From Bacillota bacterium (GTDB taxonomy: Bacteria > Bacillota_I > Bacilli_A > Erysipelotrichales > Erysipelotrichaceae), in assembly GCA_023388995.1 (NCBI GenBank), contig JAEWFD010000027.1:113148-177147 (forward strand): a stretch of DNA of 64,000 bases, given 5' to 3'. Made by a program: the position numbers and the translations under genes. Shown here piece after piece: positions 30,798 to 39,900 of this stretch. Positions within the stretch are counted from its first letter, which is position 1, and each line of letters opens with the position of its first letter. Under the pieces are notes generated by a model, which was not told the DNA's origin, made no database searches, and saw nothing but the letters and a program-made list of their open reading frames with translations.

Positions 30798-32475
30798 ATT
30801 TGCTCTCCTTGCAGTCATATGCTGTATTTGTATGGAAGTCAACGATATACCGTTTTGGATATATCTGATCTTTATGGTATAAAACAAACAAATACGCCGG
30901 CGAACCTTGGTAAACAGTCTGGTCAAACATGCCATAATGCATCAGTTCATTCCTGCTGTATCCAAGTTTCATTAAACTCTCATAACATTGCTTGCGTTTC
31001 TCATCATCGATCTGGAATGGATAAAACCGTTTCGGTTTCTGCTTGAATAACTGGTAATATTCCATTGCCAAGAGTGACTGCACATAAGATAAGCCATATA
31101 CAGGAGCTAATGTATCGGCAACTTGCGCAAAGAGTTCATCTATTTGCTTATATTTGCGTGCTGACAGCGTCTTTCCCAGCAAAGCAAATAACTGATATGG
31201 TGTATGGCTTTCGTGCTTCAAGAGTGCTTTTATCGTATCCTTGCAGCGTCCTGAGTTATACAATGCTTCTAATGCAAAGCACACCTCATGAACTTCTTGC
31301 AAATCCTGTTCACTCATCCATGCAGTCTTCCTAATTTCATACGGTGCTTGTGAATCATACTCCATGCCATATTTCTGATAATTTGATCTGAGTGATGTAC
31401 CACGCAGCAATTTCAGAAAGCCCAGCTGTACTTCATCCGCATAGAGCGCAAATACTTCGTTAAAGGAACGGCGGAATACTGTTAGCGTTTCAAACGGCAG
31501 TCCGGCAATCAAGTCTACATGCAGTTCACTCTCTTGCGACTTTTGGAGACGGTGAATGACATCAGTCAAACGGTCAAAGTTCTGATAACGCTGGATTTCC
31601 CGTAAAGTTGGTTCATTTGTTGATTGAATGCCGATCTCAAAGCGGAATTTAGGAAATGGCGGCTTGGCTGCCAGATAAGAGATCAAATCATCCCCTACAT
31701 ATTCAGCCATAATTTCAAACTGAAACACCTGTTCCGGGCGAGCATGTTCCTGAATATACTTGGCAACCCGCAGTGCTCGTGCTTTGTCTACATTGAAAGT
31801 CCGATCCAGAAATTTAATTTGCCTGATTGGTTTTTGAAATACTTGATTCAATATATTCGTGACATATGTTTCCGAAAACATCCGGACTCGCCCTTGCACG
31901 GATGACAAGCAATACTGGCAGTGATACGGACATCCTCTGGATGTTTCCATATAGAAATACCGTTTCCCCAAGTCTGCCTCGTCAAAAGGCAGGAAGTAAG
32001 GATTTGGATATTGTTCCAGCTGGCTTAAGTCAACCATTGCATATCCTTTGGCAGGAATATAATCTTTGGTATATACACCATCAATCGCTTTCTTCGATCC
32101 TAGAGTGGTTAAGTACTCCCAAAAAGCAAATTCCCCTTCCCCGCAAATCACCGCATCCACGTCCCAGTTTTCCAAAAAATAAGTTCCGTCAAAGCTTACC
32201 TCTGGACCACCAATGACAATTCGCACTTCCGGTCTTTGCTTCTTAAGCATAGCAATCAATTCTTTTGTTTGTTCCACGTTCCAGATATAAACGCTAAAGC
32301 CAATGACGTCATCAGTTCGGAGCAATAGTTCCTGTGCAATGCGTTCAATCTTGTCCTTAATCGTAAATTCTTTTATCTCACAAACCCAACCTTCGGGTCT
32401 AGTTACATATAGATAGCGAAGCGCCAAATTCTTATGGATATATTTCGCATTCAATGTTGTCAGCAATACGTTCAT
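30763..32475 (-). CDS. B12-binding-domain radical SAM protein
   Basis: A 570-aa enzyme with an N-terminal B12-binding-like Rossmann domain (about 1-140, with VIGGPEVSFDG) and a radical SAM core whose cluster motif is SRGCPYHCQYCLSS (CxxxCxxC), followed by a C-terminal DUF4080-type helical region. Members with this layout are poorly characterised; the B12-binding domain lacks an obvious DxHxxG, so cobalamin may be bound base-on or not at all. ATG 32475 follows GGTGAT; the extension to 32541 has no site. First gene of the run that ends at 28.4 kb. Confidence 0.88.
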   Translation of the reverse strand: MNVLLTTLNAKYIHKNLALRYLYVTRPEGWVCEIKEFTIKDKIERIAQELLLRTDDVIGFSVYIWNVEQTKELIAMLKKQRPEVRIVIGGPEVSFDGTYFLENWDVDAVICGEGEFAFWEYLTTLGSKKAIDGVYTKDYIPAKGYAMVDLSQLEQYPNPYFLPFDEADLGKRYFYMETSRGCPYHCQYCLSSVQGRVRMFSETYVTNILNQVFQKPIRQIKFLDRTFNVDKARALRVAKYIQEHARPEQVFQFEIMAEYVGDDLISYLAAKPPFPKFRFEIGIQSTNEPTLREIQRYQNFDRLTDVIHRLQKSQESELHVDLIAGLPFETLTVFRRSFNEVFALYADEVQLGFLKLLRGTSLRSNYQKYGMEYDSQAPYEIRKTAWMSEQDLQEVHEVCFALEALYNSGRCKDTIKALLKHESHTPYQLFALLGKTLSARKYKQIDELFAQVADTLAPVYGLSYVQSLLAMEYYQLFKQKPKRFYPFQIDDEKRKQCYESLMKLGYSRNELMHYGMFDQTVYQGSPAYLFVLYHKDQIYPKRYIVDFHTNTAYDCKESKYDISCSDTKQA

Positions 32476-32558
32476 TCTATCACCATTTTTCATCCATCTA
32501 TTGTACCAAATTCTAAAGTATAATTCCATGCTTACTTTCACAGCAACTAAATAAATAG

Positions 32559-32592
32559 AAAAAAGGATCTGGCTACAGCCAAATCCTATTTT
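32559..32592 (-). terminator. Terminator of the infC-rpmI-rplT-marR operon
   Basis: Minus strand AGGATTTGGC-TGTA-GCCAGATCCT with a TTTTTT tail; it overlaps the marR stop codon. Confidence 0.8.
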
Positions 32593-33023
32593 GTTTGCAG
32601 ATTAAAATATGCAATCACTCGCTCAAGTGCATCCATCAATGCTTCTTCTCTATCCAAATGCAAATCACTTACGATTGCATCAATCATTTCCTCATGAAAA
32701 CGATCATGAATAGCCAGCATCTTATCTGCTTCTTCAGTCAGTGACAAGCGGACGATTCGTTTGTCTTGTATATCCCTGCTACGAACCACATACCCTTTTC
32801 GTTCCAGTGTATTGACTGCAACCGTCAGGGAGCCTAACGTAATCATCTGTAATTTCGCAACATCGGACATAATTTTGGAATCACTCTTTCGAATATTCTC
32901 CAGAATATGAACTTCACTCATCGATAATGCTACGCCACTGTTCTTCAAATTCATTTCTTCCAAAGACAAGATGTGGTTAAACAAATCAACGAGCAAATGA
33001 TTTAACGTCGCGCGTGCGTTCAT
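32586..33023 (-). CDS. MarR family transcriptional regulator
   Basis: A 145-aa winged-helix repressor: helix-turn-helix in MSDVAKLQMITLGSLTVAV, wing region with YVVRSRDIQDKRIVRLSLT. The wing sequence with DKRIVR is typical of MarR and resembles FabT-type regulators of fatty-acid synthesis in related bacteria, but no fab genes are nearby. It starts 6 bases after rplT and so is the fourth gene of the ribosomal operon, an unusual place for a regulator. Confidence 0.88.
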   Translation of the reverse strand: MNARATLNHLLVDLFNHILSLEEMNLKNSGVALSMSEVHILENIRKSDSKIMSDVAKLQMITLGSLTVAVNTLERKGYVVRSRDIQDKRIVRLSLTEEADKMLAIHDRFHEEMIDAIVSDLHLDREEALMDALERVIAYFNLQTK

Positions 33024-33029
33024 GCAGCA

Positions 33030-33395
33030 CTAAGCGTTTTTCTCTAATGCTTGTTTTGCTTTGTTGACTACTTCAGTGAATCCTTTTGGATCATGAATTG
33101 CCATTTCAGAAAGCATTTTGCGGTTGATTGTAACATTCGCCAACTTCAAACCATGCATCAAAGTAGAATAACTAACATCATTCAAACGAGCAGCTGCATT
33201 GATACGAGCGATCCACAATTTACGCATTTCGCGTTTCAGATTACGACGATCTCTGTAAGCATACTTCAAAGAGTGCATTACTTGTTCATGAGCTGTTCTG
33301 TACAGTAAGTGTTTAGAACCAAAATACCCTTTTGCTAACTTTAAAACTTTTTTTCTACGGTTACGTGCAACCGTTCCACCTTTTACTCTTGGCAT
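33030..33395 (-). CDS. rplT: 50S ribosomal protein L20
   Basis: A 121-aa L20: opens MPRVKGGTVARNRRKKVLKLAKG and contains the RDRRNLKREMRKLWI signature. It binds 23S rRNA early in assembly and represses its own operon by binding the leader upstream of infC. A Shine-Dalgarno AGGAGG precedes the ATG. Confidence 0.98.
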   Translation of the reverse strand: MPRVKGGTVARNRRKKVLKLAKGYFGSKHLLYRTAHEQVMHSLKYAYRDRRNLKREMRKLWIARINAAARLNDVSYSTLMHGLKLANVTINRKMLSEMAIHDPKGFTEVVNKAKQALEKNA

Positions 33396-33410
33396 TGTAT
33401 ATTCCTCCTA

Positions 33411-33605
33411 TTAATCTTGGATCATTAGTTTGATGCGTTTGTAATCGCTATTCGAAACTAATCCGCTTTTACGTAATTGACGTTTTTGCTTTTGTGATTT
33501 GTGTGAGAAGAAGTGAGACGTGTAAGCATGGGAACGTTTCAATTTGCCGGAACCAGTTCTCTTCACGCGTTTTGCTAATGCTTTTTTTGTTTTCATTTTT
33601 GGCAT
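33411..33605 (-). CDS. rpmI: 50S ribosomal protein L35
   Basis: A 64-aa basic protein starting MPKMKTKKALAKRVKRT, with the HAYTSHFFSHKSQKQKRQLRK stretch typical of L35. Lies between infC and rplT in the standard order. Confidence 0.98.
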   Translation of the reverse strand: MPKMKTKKALAKRVKRTGSGKLKRSHAYTSHFFSHKSQKQKRQLRKSGLVSNSDYKRIKLMIQD

Positions 33606-33630
33606 GATGTTTTCCTCCTAAACAATAATG

Positions 33631-34158
33631 TTATTTTTTCTTCGGTGCAACTACTGCAGACATGGTATTGCCTTCTAGTAATGGTTTTCTCTCAACTAAG
33701 CCGATCTCTGATAGTTGTTCAATGAAATCGTCCATAATTTTCTTACCCACTTCTAAGCGAGTAATCAGACGACCACGGAAACGCATGTCGATCTTAACCT
33801 TTTTCTCATCTTCTAACCAGCCTTTGGCTTGGCGAAGCTTGGTATCGAAGTCATGATCATCAATGACCGGTGATAACCGAAGCGGTTTAATTTCAGTGAC
33901 ATGTTGATTGCGTTTCGCTTCTTTTAATTTCTTTTGATTTTCAAAGCGATATTTACCATAATCCAGAATCTTGCAAACTGGCGGCGTTGCATTGGGAGCA
34001 ACACACAGCAAATCTAAGTTGCGGTCGTATGCCATTTCAAGTGCTTCACGGCGCATGCGAATCCCAAGCTGTTCACCTTCCGGACCAATCACTAAAACTT
34101 CCTTGAATCGGATACTCTCATTGACGAGTTCGTCGGTTGAAATTTTCTTACTAATAAT
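33631..34158 (-). CDS. infC: Translation initiation factor IF-3 (AUU start)
   Basis: IF-3 keeps the 30S subunit free and checks start codons. The 175-aa product has N- and C-domains joined by a Lys/Arg-rich linker, with LDYGKYRFEN and the C-terminal MRFRGR motif. There is no usable ATG, GTG or TTG: the only in-frame candidates upstream overlap the GGAGG. ATT codons at 34158 and 34155 lie 5 and 8 bases from GGAGG and give the family-like N-terminus IISKKIS. AUU starts are known for infC in other bacteria and allow self-regulation, as IF-3 discriminates against them. Confidence 0.93.
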   Translation of the reverse strand: MISKKISTDELVNESIRFKEVLVIGPEGEQLGIRMRREALEMAYDRNLDLLCVAPNATPPVCKILDYGKYRFENQKKLKEAKRNQHVTEIKPLRLSPVIDDHDFDTKLRQAKGWLEDEKKVKIDMRFRGRLITRLEVGKKIMDDFIEQLSEIGLVERKPLLEGNTMSAVVAPKKK

Positions 34159-34302
34159 TGACACCTCCAAATTGTGTTAGCATAAAAAAATGAGTACATA
34201 CATGCACCCATCACGAAACAAAGTTGATTGTATGTGAGTTGACCCAAGTTCGAATGAAACATCAGGTGAGAAGGGGTGCTTCTTCTTTTCACTTTTTTAT
34301 TG
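34159..34302 (-). promoter_or_regulatory. L20-type autoregulatory leader of infC-rpmI-rplT
   Basis: On the minus strand GCACCCC (34279-34273) can pair with GGGTGC (34209-34204), while the latter also forms the terminator hairpin ATGGGTGCAT/ATGTACTCAT followed by seven T (34211-34184). This is the arrangement of the Bacillota L20 leader, in which L20 binding favours termination. Confidence 0.8.
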
Positions 34303-34309
34303 CTTATTT

Positions 34310-34338
34310 ATCCTATCACATTGTACGCCATCTGTCAA
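34310..34338 (-). promoter_or_regulatory. infC operon promoter
   Basis: Minus strand TTGACA (34338-34333), 17-base spacer, TAGGAT (34315-34310). Confidence 0.75.
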
Positions 34339-34412
34339 ACATTTATGAATAACAATGTTAGTTAGTTTGCCATTTCAAATAACAATACAGCAGTCATACT
34401 TCGTATTCATCA

Positions 34413-35363
34413 CTATCCTGCGGTAAAGGCACTCTGCAGCCGTTCCGGAAAATCTGGAAACCAGTAGCTTCTTCCTTTGTACGCAAATCCTTGATCATAC
34501 ACCGTTATCATTTCTTCTTTGCCCTGCTTCGTAAAAAGCAATTCGCCAAATACCTGTTTTAACTCCAAAGTGGATACTTCTTTGCTATCTTGAATCAAAA
34601 ACCGGACCAAGGGATCGACACGTTGTTCACCTAATTGATCGTTGAAAAATTGCACTGTTTCACTGCCAAACAAATAAGCAAGGCTTTGCTCAGAAATAGA
34701 GGGCAGTTCCAAACTGTCAAAAAATGGACGTAGTTGTTCCATTGGAATGAGATATTCTCTTCCATTATGGAATAGCGAAGTCAGTCCTGAATGGGAAGGA
34801 GCAAGATAAACCAGTTCTTCTTCAAACAATATTTGATATGCAGGATAAGAAGGAAATCCATAACCTATCGACTCGTCAGGCACCACCATCTGAACTTGAA
34901 GCAACTCATTCAATAGCAGAGATCGCTGCACAAGATCCAGCTCTTTTGCTACATTGGCATCATCTGCTCTAATCACAACAGAATCATGCTTTATGAAAAG
35001 ACCAAGCACTGAATTATATCTTGTTTGTTCGTCAAGCAAGAGATTTAGCCACTGCTTAGTATTTGCATTCTCAACCAGATATCCATCTTGATATAGCGTT
35101 GTGTTATTCACTACGCAAATGTTATGATTCGGTGCTTTTGTCTGCACTTGAAACAGACAGGAATCAGCATCCTCCCGCTTCTTCCCTGTTTCCCACTTTG
35201 CAAGGTGATCAAGTAGTTTTTCTTTAGACGCTTCATCTGTAACTTGAATTACTTGCTCACCGATGACCACTTCAATGACTCTCGATTGCCCGCAAGCAGC
35301 GAATACAACTAACTGTGCTGCCAATAAAAGACGGAACTTGTATATTTTTCTATATATACGCAT
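34413..35363 (-). CDS. Lipoprotein of unknown function
   Basis: A 316-aa exported lipoprotein: basic N-terminus, hydrophobic stretch and lipobox FAAC with Cys24. The mature protein is rich in Leu/Glu and has no transmembrane segment. A short strand-turn VIGEQVIQVTDEASKEKLLDHL near the start recalls small stalk domains of cell-envelope proteins. No family is recognised. GGGAGGG lies just before the ATG. It lies downstream of the flavodoxin gene and may be the last gene of the polC-side transcript. Confidence 0.75.
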   Translation of the reverse strand: MRIYRKIYKFRLLLAAQLVVFAACGQSRVIEVVIGEQVIQVTDEASKEKLLDHLAKWETGKKREDADSCLFQVQTKAPNHNICVVNNTTLYQDGYLVENANTKQWLNLLLDEQTRYNSVLGLFIKHDSVVIRADDANVAKELDLVQRSLLLNELLQVQMVVPDESIGYGFPSYPAYQILFEEELVYLAPSHSGLTSLFHNGREYLIPMEQLRPFFDSLELPSISEQSLAYLFGSETVQFFNDQLGEQRVDPLVRFLIQDSKEVSTLELKQVFGELLFTKQGKEEMITVYDQGFAYKGRSYWFPDFPERLQSAFTAG

Positions 35364-35428
35364 ATGCCCTCCCCATTCGTATCTACAACCATATAATTGT
35401 TTGCAGTTTTCGCTATTCGATCACATCT

Positions 35429-35917
35429 TCAGGAAAGCGTCTGGATGATATGATTTCCAAATGCTTCGATTTCTTGTTTTGCTTGCATTTCATTGCGTTT
35501 TGGGTCAATCAGAGTCAATTCCCCTAGCACTGTACAGCCAGGAAGTTCTTCCTTTAGCTTTTGAAAACAACGGGCAGTACTTCCCCCTGCGCAGCAGGCA
35601 TATAGTGCAATATTCTTGTTTGCCAGCTTTTGCTGCTTCAGAAATGTACGCAGCGGTGGCACGAATGTGCCTGCCCAAATAGGTGTTCCCAAAATGACCA
35701 GATCATACTGGCTGCTATCAAAAACATAATTTTCCAATTCCGGCTCATCTGCAAATACTGCACTTTTCCCACCCCAAATAAACTTACTGACTGCCCCGGT
35801 CGGATACTGCTTCGTTGGATGCAGTGCAATGCAATCGGCAGATAACATTGCAGCAAGCTGGTTGGCAACCAATTCTGTATTTCCTTCTAATGAATAATAT
35901 ACAATTGCAGTTTTCAT
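35429..35917 (-). CDS. Flavodoxin family protein
   Basis: A 162-aa FMN-binding electron carrier. The phosphate-binding loop is YYSLEGNTELVA (residues 7-18, SxxGNT), and LGTPIWAGTFVPPLRTFL is the second FMN loop. The family member with a WxG loop of this sort is common in gut anaerobes as flavodoxin or NAD(P)H-dependent quinone reductase. Partner proteins are unknown. It lies 13 bases after the NdpA-like gene. Confidence 0.9.
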   Translation of the reverse strand: MKTAIVYYSLEGNTELVANQLAAMLSADCIALHPTKQYPTGAVSKFIWGGKSAVFADEPELENYVFDSSQYDLVILGTPIWAGTFVPPLRTFLKQQKLANKNIALYACCAGGSTARCFQKLKEELPGCTVLGELTLIDPKRNEMQAKQEIEAFGNHIIQTLS

Positions 35918-35930
35918 ATTAGTTCTCTTT

Positions 35931-36923
35931 TCAGCGAATTTGCTTGATATTTTTTAATACAATCTGGAATGTCTCATCTTCATTTTGGATGATCTCGAAG
36001 TATTCGGGGTCATGGTAATAGGCAGCAGGCAAATTCAATTCAATGCCATGATCTGTTTTGATTTTTTGGCTTTTGCTTTTGGAATTGGTGAATTTATTAT
36101 GCAGACGCATTAAATCAGGCACTTGCAATTTTTTGGCCTCATCCAGATATTCCTTCGCCATTTCTTCATGATCAAACACAAAGCGTGCTAAATCTTCCGT
36201 ATGAAGATACCCATCATCCTCTAATTGCTGCTGCATATATTCTTTTGTCTTTGCTTCAATCAAAATTGGGTCTAACTCATATGTTTCACTCATTTCGCTT
36301 CCTAGATGAGTTAGCGTCTGCAGCACTTCTTTGCAGGACAGCTCCTGACTCGCATGCAAGATCCGTTCCGGAATGACATAGCAAGTATCCCCTTGGATGA
36401 TTCGCTTAATATCTTTGAAGCGAATTTCCATGGTTTCCAGATGCATCACGATCACTTCATCAACGCTGGCACTAGCACCCGGCAAAATGCTGGCGTTTTC
36501 CATAACTTTATTCAACAGCTTACCTTCGGTAATATTTGTCGTATGCTGATAGCCGCTCTTATTTTTGTATTTCAAAGCAACCAGCAAATGGTTCGCATTG
36601 TCATATACATCACACAGCAGCATTGCTGAAGTATCGATCTTATCTGATTCCTTGATGATTTCATACCATGTTTTCGCAAGGTATTTGGATAAGTCCAGCA
36701 GTGATACTTCTTCATCAGCATATTGCTTCAACCATTCCTGAAATTTGCTGTAAGCTGCAAATTCGCCCTTTTTTAAAGAAGGACTAGCTAGCAGCTTATC
36801 AATTTGCTTGCCGGTAAAATGCAGTTCAGATATTGCATCTGCGTCCATTTCCATTTCCGATAACACAAGCTGGCCATGGCTGTAATCAAACAAATGCAAG
36901 ACTGCTTTATTAATTTGTATCAT
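35931..36923 (-). CDS. Nucleoid-associated protein (NdpA/YejK family)
   Basis: A 330-aa protein of the 37-kDa nucleoid-associated family (NdpA). The N-terminal part with MIQINKAVLHLFDY and the middle DVYDNANHLLVALKYKNKSGY match the family; the C-terminal KIKTDHGIELNLPAAYY ending is also typical. Its function is not well established. It follows polC by 12 bases and is transcribed with it. Confidence 0.85.
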   Translation of the reverse strand: MIQINKAVLHLFDYSHGQLVLSEMEMDADAISELHFTGKQIDKLLASPSLKKGEFAAYSKFQEWLKQYADEEVSLLDLSKYLAKTWYEIIKESDKIDTSAMLLCDVYDNANHLLVALKYKNKSGYQHTTNITEGKLLNKVMENASILPGASASVDEVIVMHLETMEIRFKDIKRIIQGDTCYVIPERILHASQELSCKEVLQTLTHLGSEMSETYELDPILIEAKTKEYMQQQLEDDGYLHTEDLARFVFDHEEMAKEYLDEAKKLQVPDLMRLHNKFTNSKSKSQKIKTDHGIELNLPAAYYHDPEYFEIIQNEDETFQIVLKNIKQIR

Positions 36924-36935
36924 GTTCGTTCCCCT

Positions 36936-39900
36936 TTAAAATAACGATAATTGATTTTCTTTTTGAAGATTGTCCAATACACCCATTGATTCCAGCTTCT
37001 TCAAGCTTGTCTGATTGATTTGCGAGCGTTGCATCATATCCTGCTGCGAAATAAACGGCTGTTGTTCCCGTGCTTCGATAATTGACAATGCCACGTTCGC
37101 TCCCAGACCATCCAGCGCCCCGAACGGCGGAATAATTACATGAGCGTCATCCGGATCGACAATGAAGTCATTTGCTTCCGACTTATGCAAATCAATGTTT
37201 GCCATCGAATAGCCGCGCAAATACATTTCCAAAGCCACTTCCAAAGTCGTAATTAAGGAAATTTCCTTGTTGGTTACCGACTTCTTCAATTCCTGATGAT
37301 TCAAGCGCATTGCAATGTCATTCAATCGCTCTTTAATTGCTCGTGCTCCTTTGGTCATAACCTCCAAATCAAACACATCACAGCGTGTTGTAAAGTAGAC
37401 AGCATAGTAATAATGTGGGTGATAGACCTTAAACCAAGCAACCCGCACTGCCATCAATACATACGCCACGGCGTGTGCTTTCGGGAACATATATTTAATT
37501 CGCAAGCAGGATTCAATATACCATTCCGGTACTTGATTATCCCTCATCAGCTGTTTCCAGTCTTCTTTCAGACCTTTCCCTTTACGGACTGATTCCATAA
37601 TATCGAACGCTGATTTGGATGGCAGACCCTTTTGGATCAAATACACCATAATATCATCCCGACACCCAATAACTTCTTTCAAAACACAAGTATTGTTGTC
37701 GATAAGATCCTTGGCATTGTTAAGCCATACATCGGTTCCATGGGATAGACCGGAAATTTGCACCAATTCCGCAAAGGTAGAAGGTTTTGTGGCTTCCAGC
37801 ATCCCGCGTACAAACTGGGTGCCGAATTCCGGCAGACCGACTGCCCCTGTTTTTTCACCGGACATTGTTGTATCCATGCACAATGCATCGATTGAATTAA
37901 AAATAGAAATAACTTTGGTGTCATTCATCGGAATTGTTTTCGGATCAATTCCCGAGATACGCTCATACATTTTCATAGCAGTCGGATCAACATGTCCTAA
38001 AATATCCAATTTCAATACATTGTCATGAATCGCATGGAAGTCGAAATGTGAAGTCTTCCATGCAGAATCAGGGTTATTCGCAGGATATTGAATCGGTGTA
38101 AAATCATGGACATCCATGTACTCCGGAATAACGATAATCCCGCCAGGGTGCTGTCCTGTGGTTCGCTTGACATCCTGGCAGCCCATCGCCAAACGGGTTC
38201 GTTCTGCACCTCTGGTATCTATTTTATTGAACTCTTCCAGATAGCCGCTGACATACCCGTAAGCCGTTTTTTCGGCAACCCCGCCAATAGTTCCTGCACG
38301 ATATACTTTATCTTCACCAAAAACCACCTTGGTGTACGCATGCGCATGTTCCTGATATTCACCGGAGAAATTCAAGTCAATATCGGGAACTTTATCACCC
38401 TCAAAGCCCAAGAAGGTTTCAAATGGAATATCCTGTCCATCACCAATCATGGTTGTACCGCAGTGCGGACATGGTTTGTCCGGCAAGTCATAGCCGCTGG
38501 CAATACTGCCATCTTCAAAAAACTCACTGTGCTGGCAGTTCGGGCAATAATAATGCGGCGGCAGCGGATTTACTTCGGTAATCGTCGCCATTGTTGCTAC
38601 AAAAGAAGATCCAACTGAACCACGTGAGCCAACCAGATAGCCATCCTCCAGCGATTTCTTAACAAGCAAGTGCGATACATAGTAAATCACCGCAAACCCA
38701 TTCCCAATGATACTGTCCAGTTCTTTTTTAAGCCGGTCATCCACCAGCTTCGGCAAGTCTGTTCCATACATCTGCCTTGCCTTGGCATAGCAAAGCTCTG
38801 TCAAGGTTTCTTCTCCCGCTATATGCGGCGTAAACAGGGAATCCTTGATCGGTTTCACCACTTCAATCTGATCGTAAATAGCATGAGTATTTGTAACAAC
38901 ATATTGGAATGCCTCTTCCGCAGGCAAAAAGTCAAACAAATCAAGCATTTCCTGCGTAGTCCGCAAATGCTGGTTTGGCGAAGTTGTCGCCCAGCGTTTT
39001 TCTTTGTTATATATGTACAGCGGATGACGTACTCCGCCAATCCCTTGCGATTGAATATACACATCACGGAATATCTTATCTTCCGGATGGATGTAATGAA
39101 CATCGCCGCTCACAACCACAAGCTTATTCATTTCTTTGGCCCCTTTGATGATATCCAGCAGGATTTGCTTCAGCCGCTCTGCATTTTTCACAGAATTGGT
39201 CGCCAGAAGGTTCGAATAATTTTCAATACTTTGAATTTCAATATAATCATAGAAGGAAATAACCTTTAATAATTCTTCCCAGCTCTTATTGGCAGCTGTA
39301 TCAAACACTTCATTGTTCAGACAGCTGGAACCAACTAACAGATGTTCGCGCAAGCGTTGAATTTCCTCCCGGATAATCCGTGGTTCGGCAACATATTCTT
39401 CCTCTTTGCTGGAACTCTTTCCGGAATAAGCCAGGTATTTGGAATTTGAGAGGGTAACCAGTTCAAACAAGTCTTTTAATCCCTGCTGATTCTTTACCAG
39501 TAGTGTCACATGCTTCTTCCAAACCTTTTTAAATGAATCCTCATCCTGAATTCCTTGCAATTCTTCCAGCGACTGCACTTGGTAATCCCGCGCCAAATCA
39601 TATAACATCAGCTGGAATACGGAAGCCAGTACATTCGCATCATAGTCAGCTCTATGCGCTGTTTCTTCATCATAGGCAATCTTATAAGAACGTGCGATAT
39701 GTCCAAGAGAATATAAACGTCTGGATTTCCACATCGCCTTGGCAAGATCCAAGGTGTCCACAACCGGATTGGTCAGGGAAGGATAACCATGTTTGCGCAG
39801 TACTTCAGTCATGAACCCAATATCAAATTTTGCATTATGAGCAACCAGAACACGATCTTGAAACAATTCCAATATCTGCGGAAGCAATGCTTCAATCGGC

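Noticed and set aside
38670..39269. 199-codon plus-strand frame inside polC
   Set aside because: Lies fully antisense to conserved PolC sequence, with no start signal; a shadow of codon bias.
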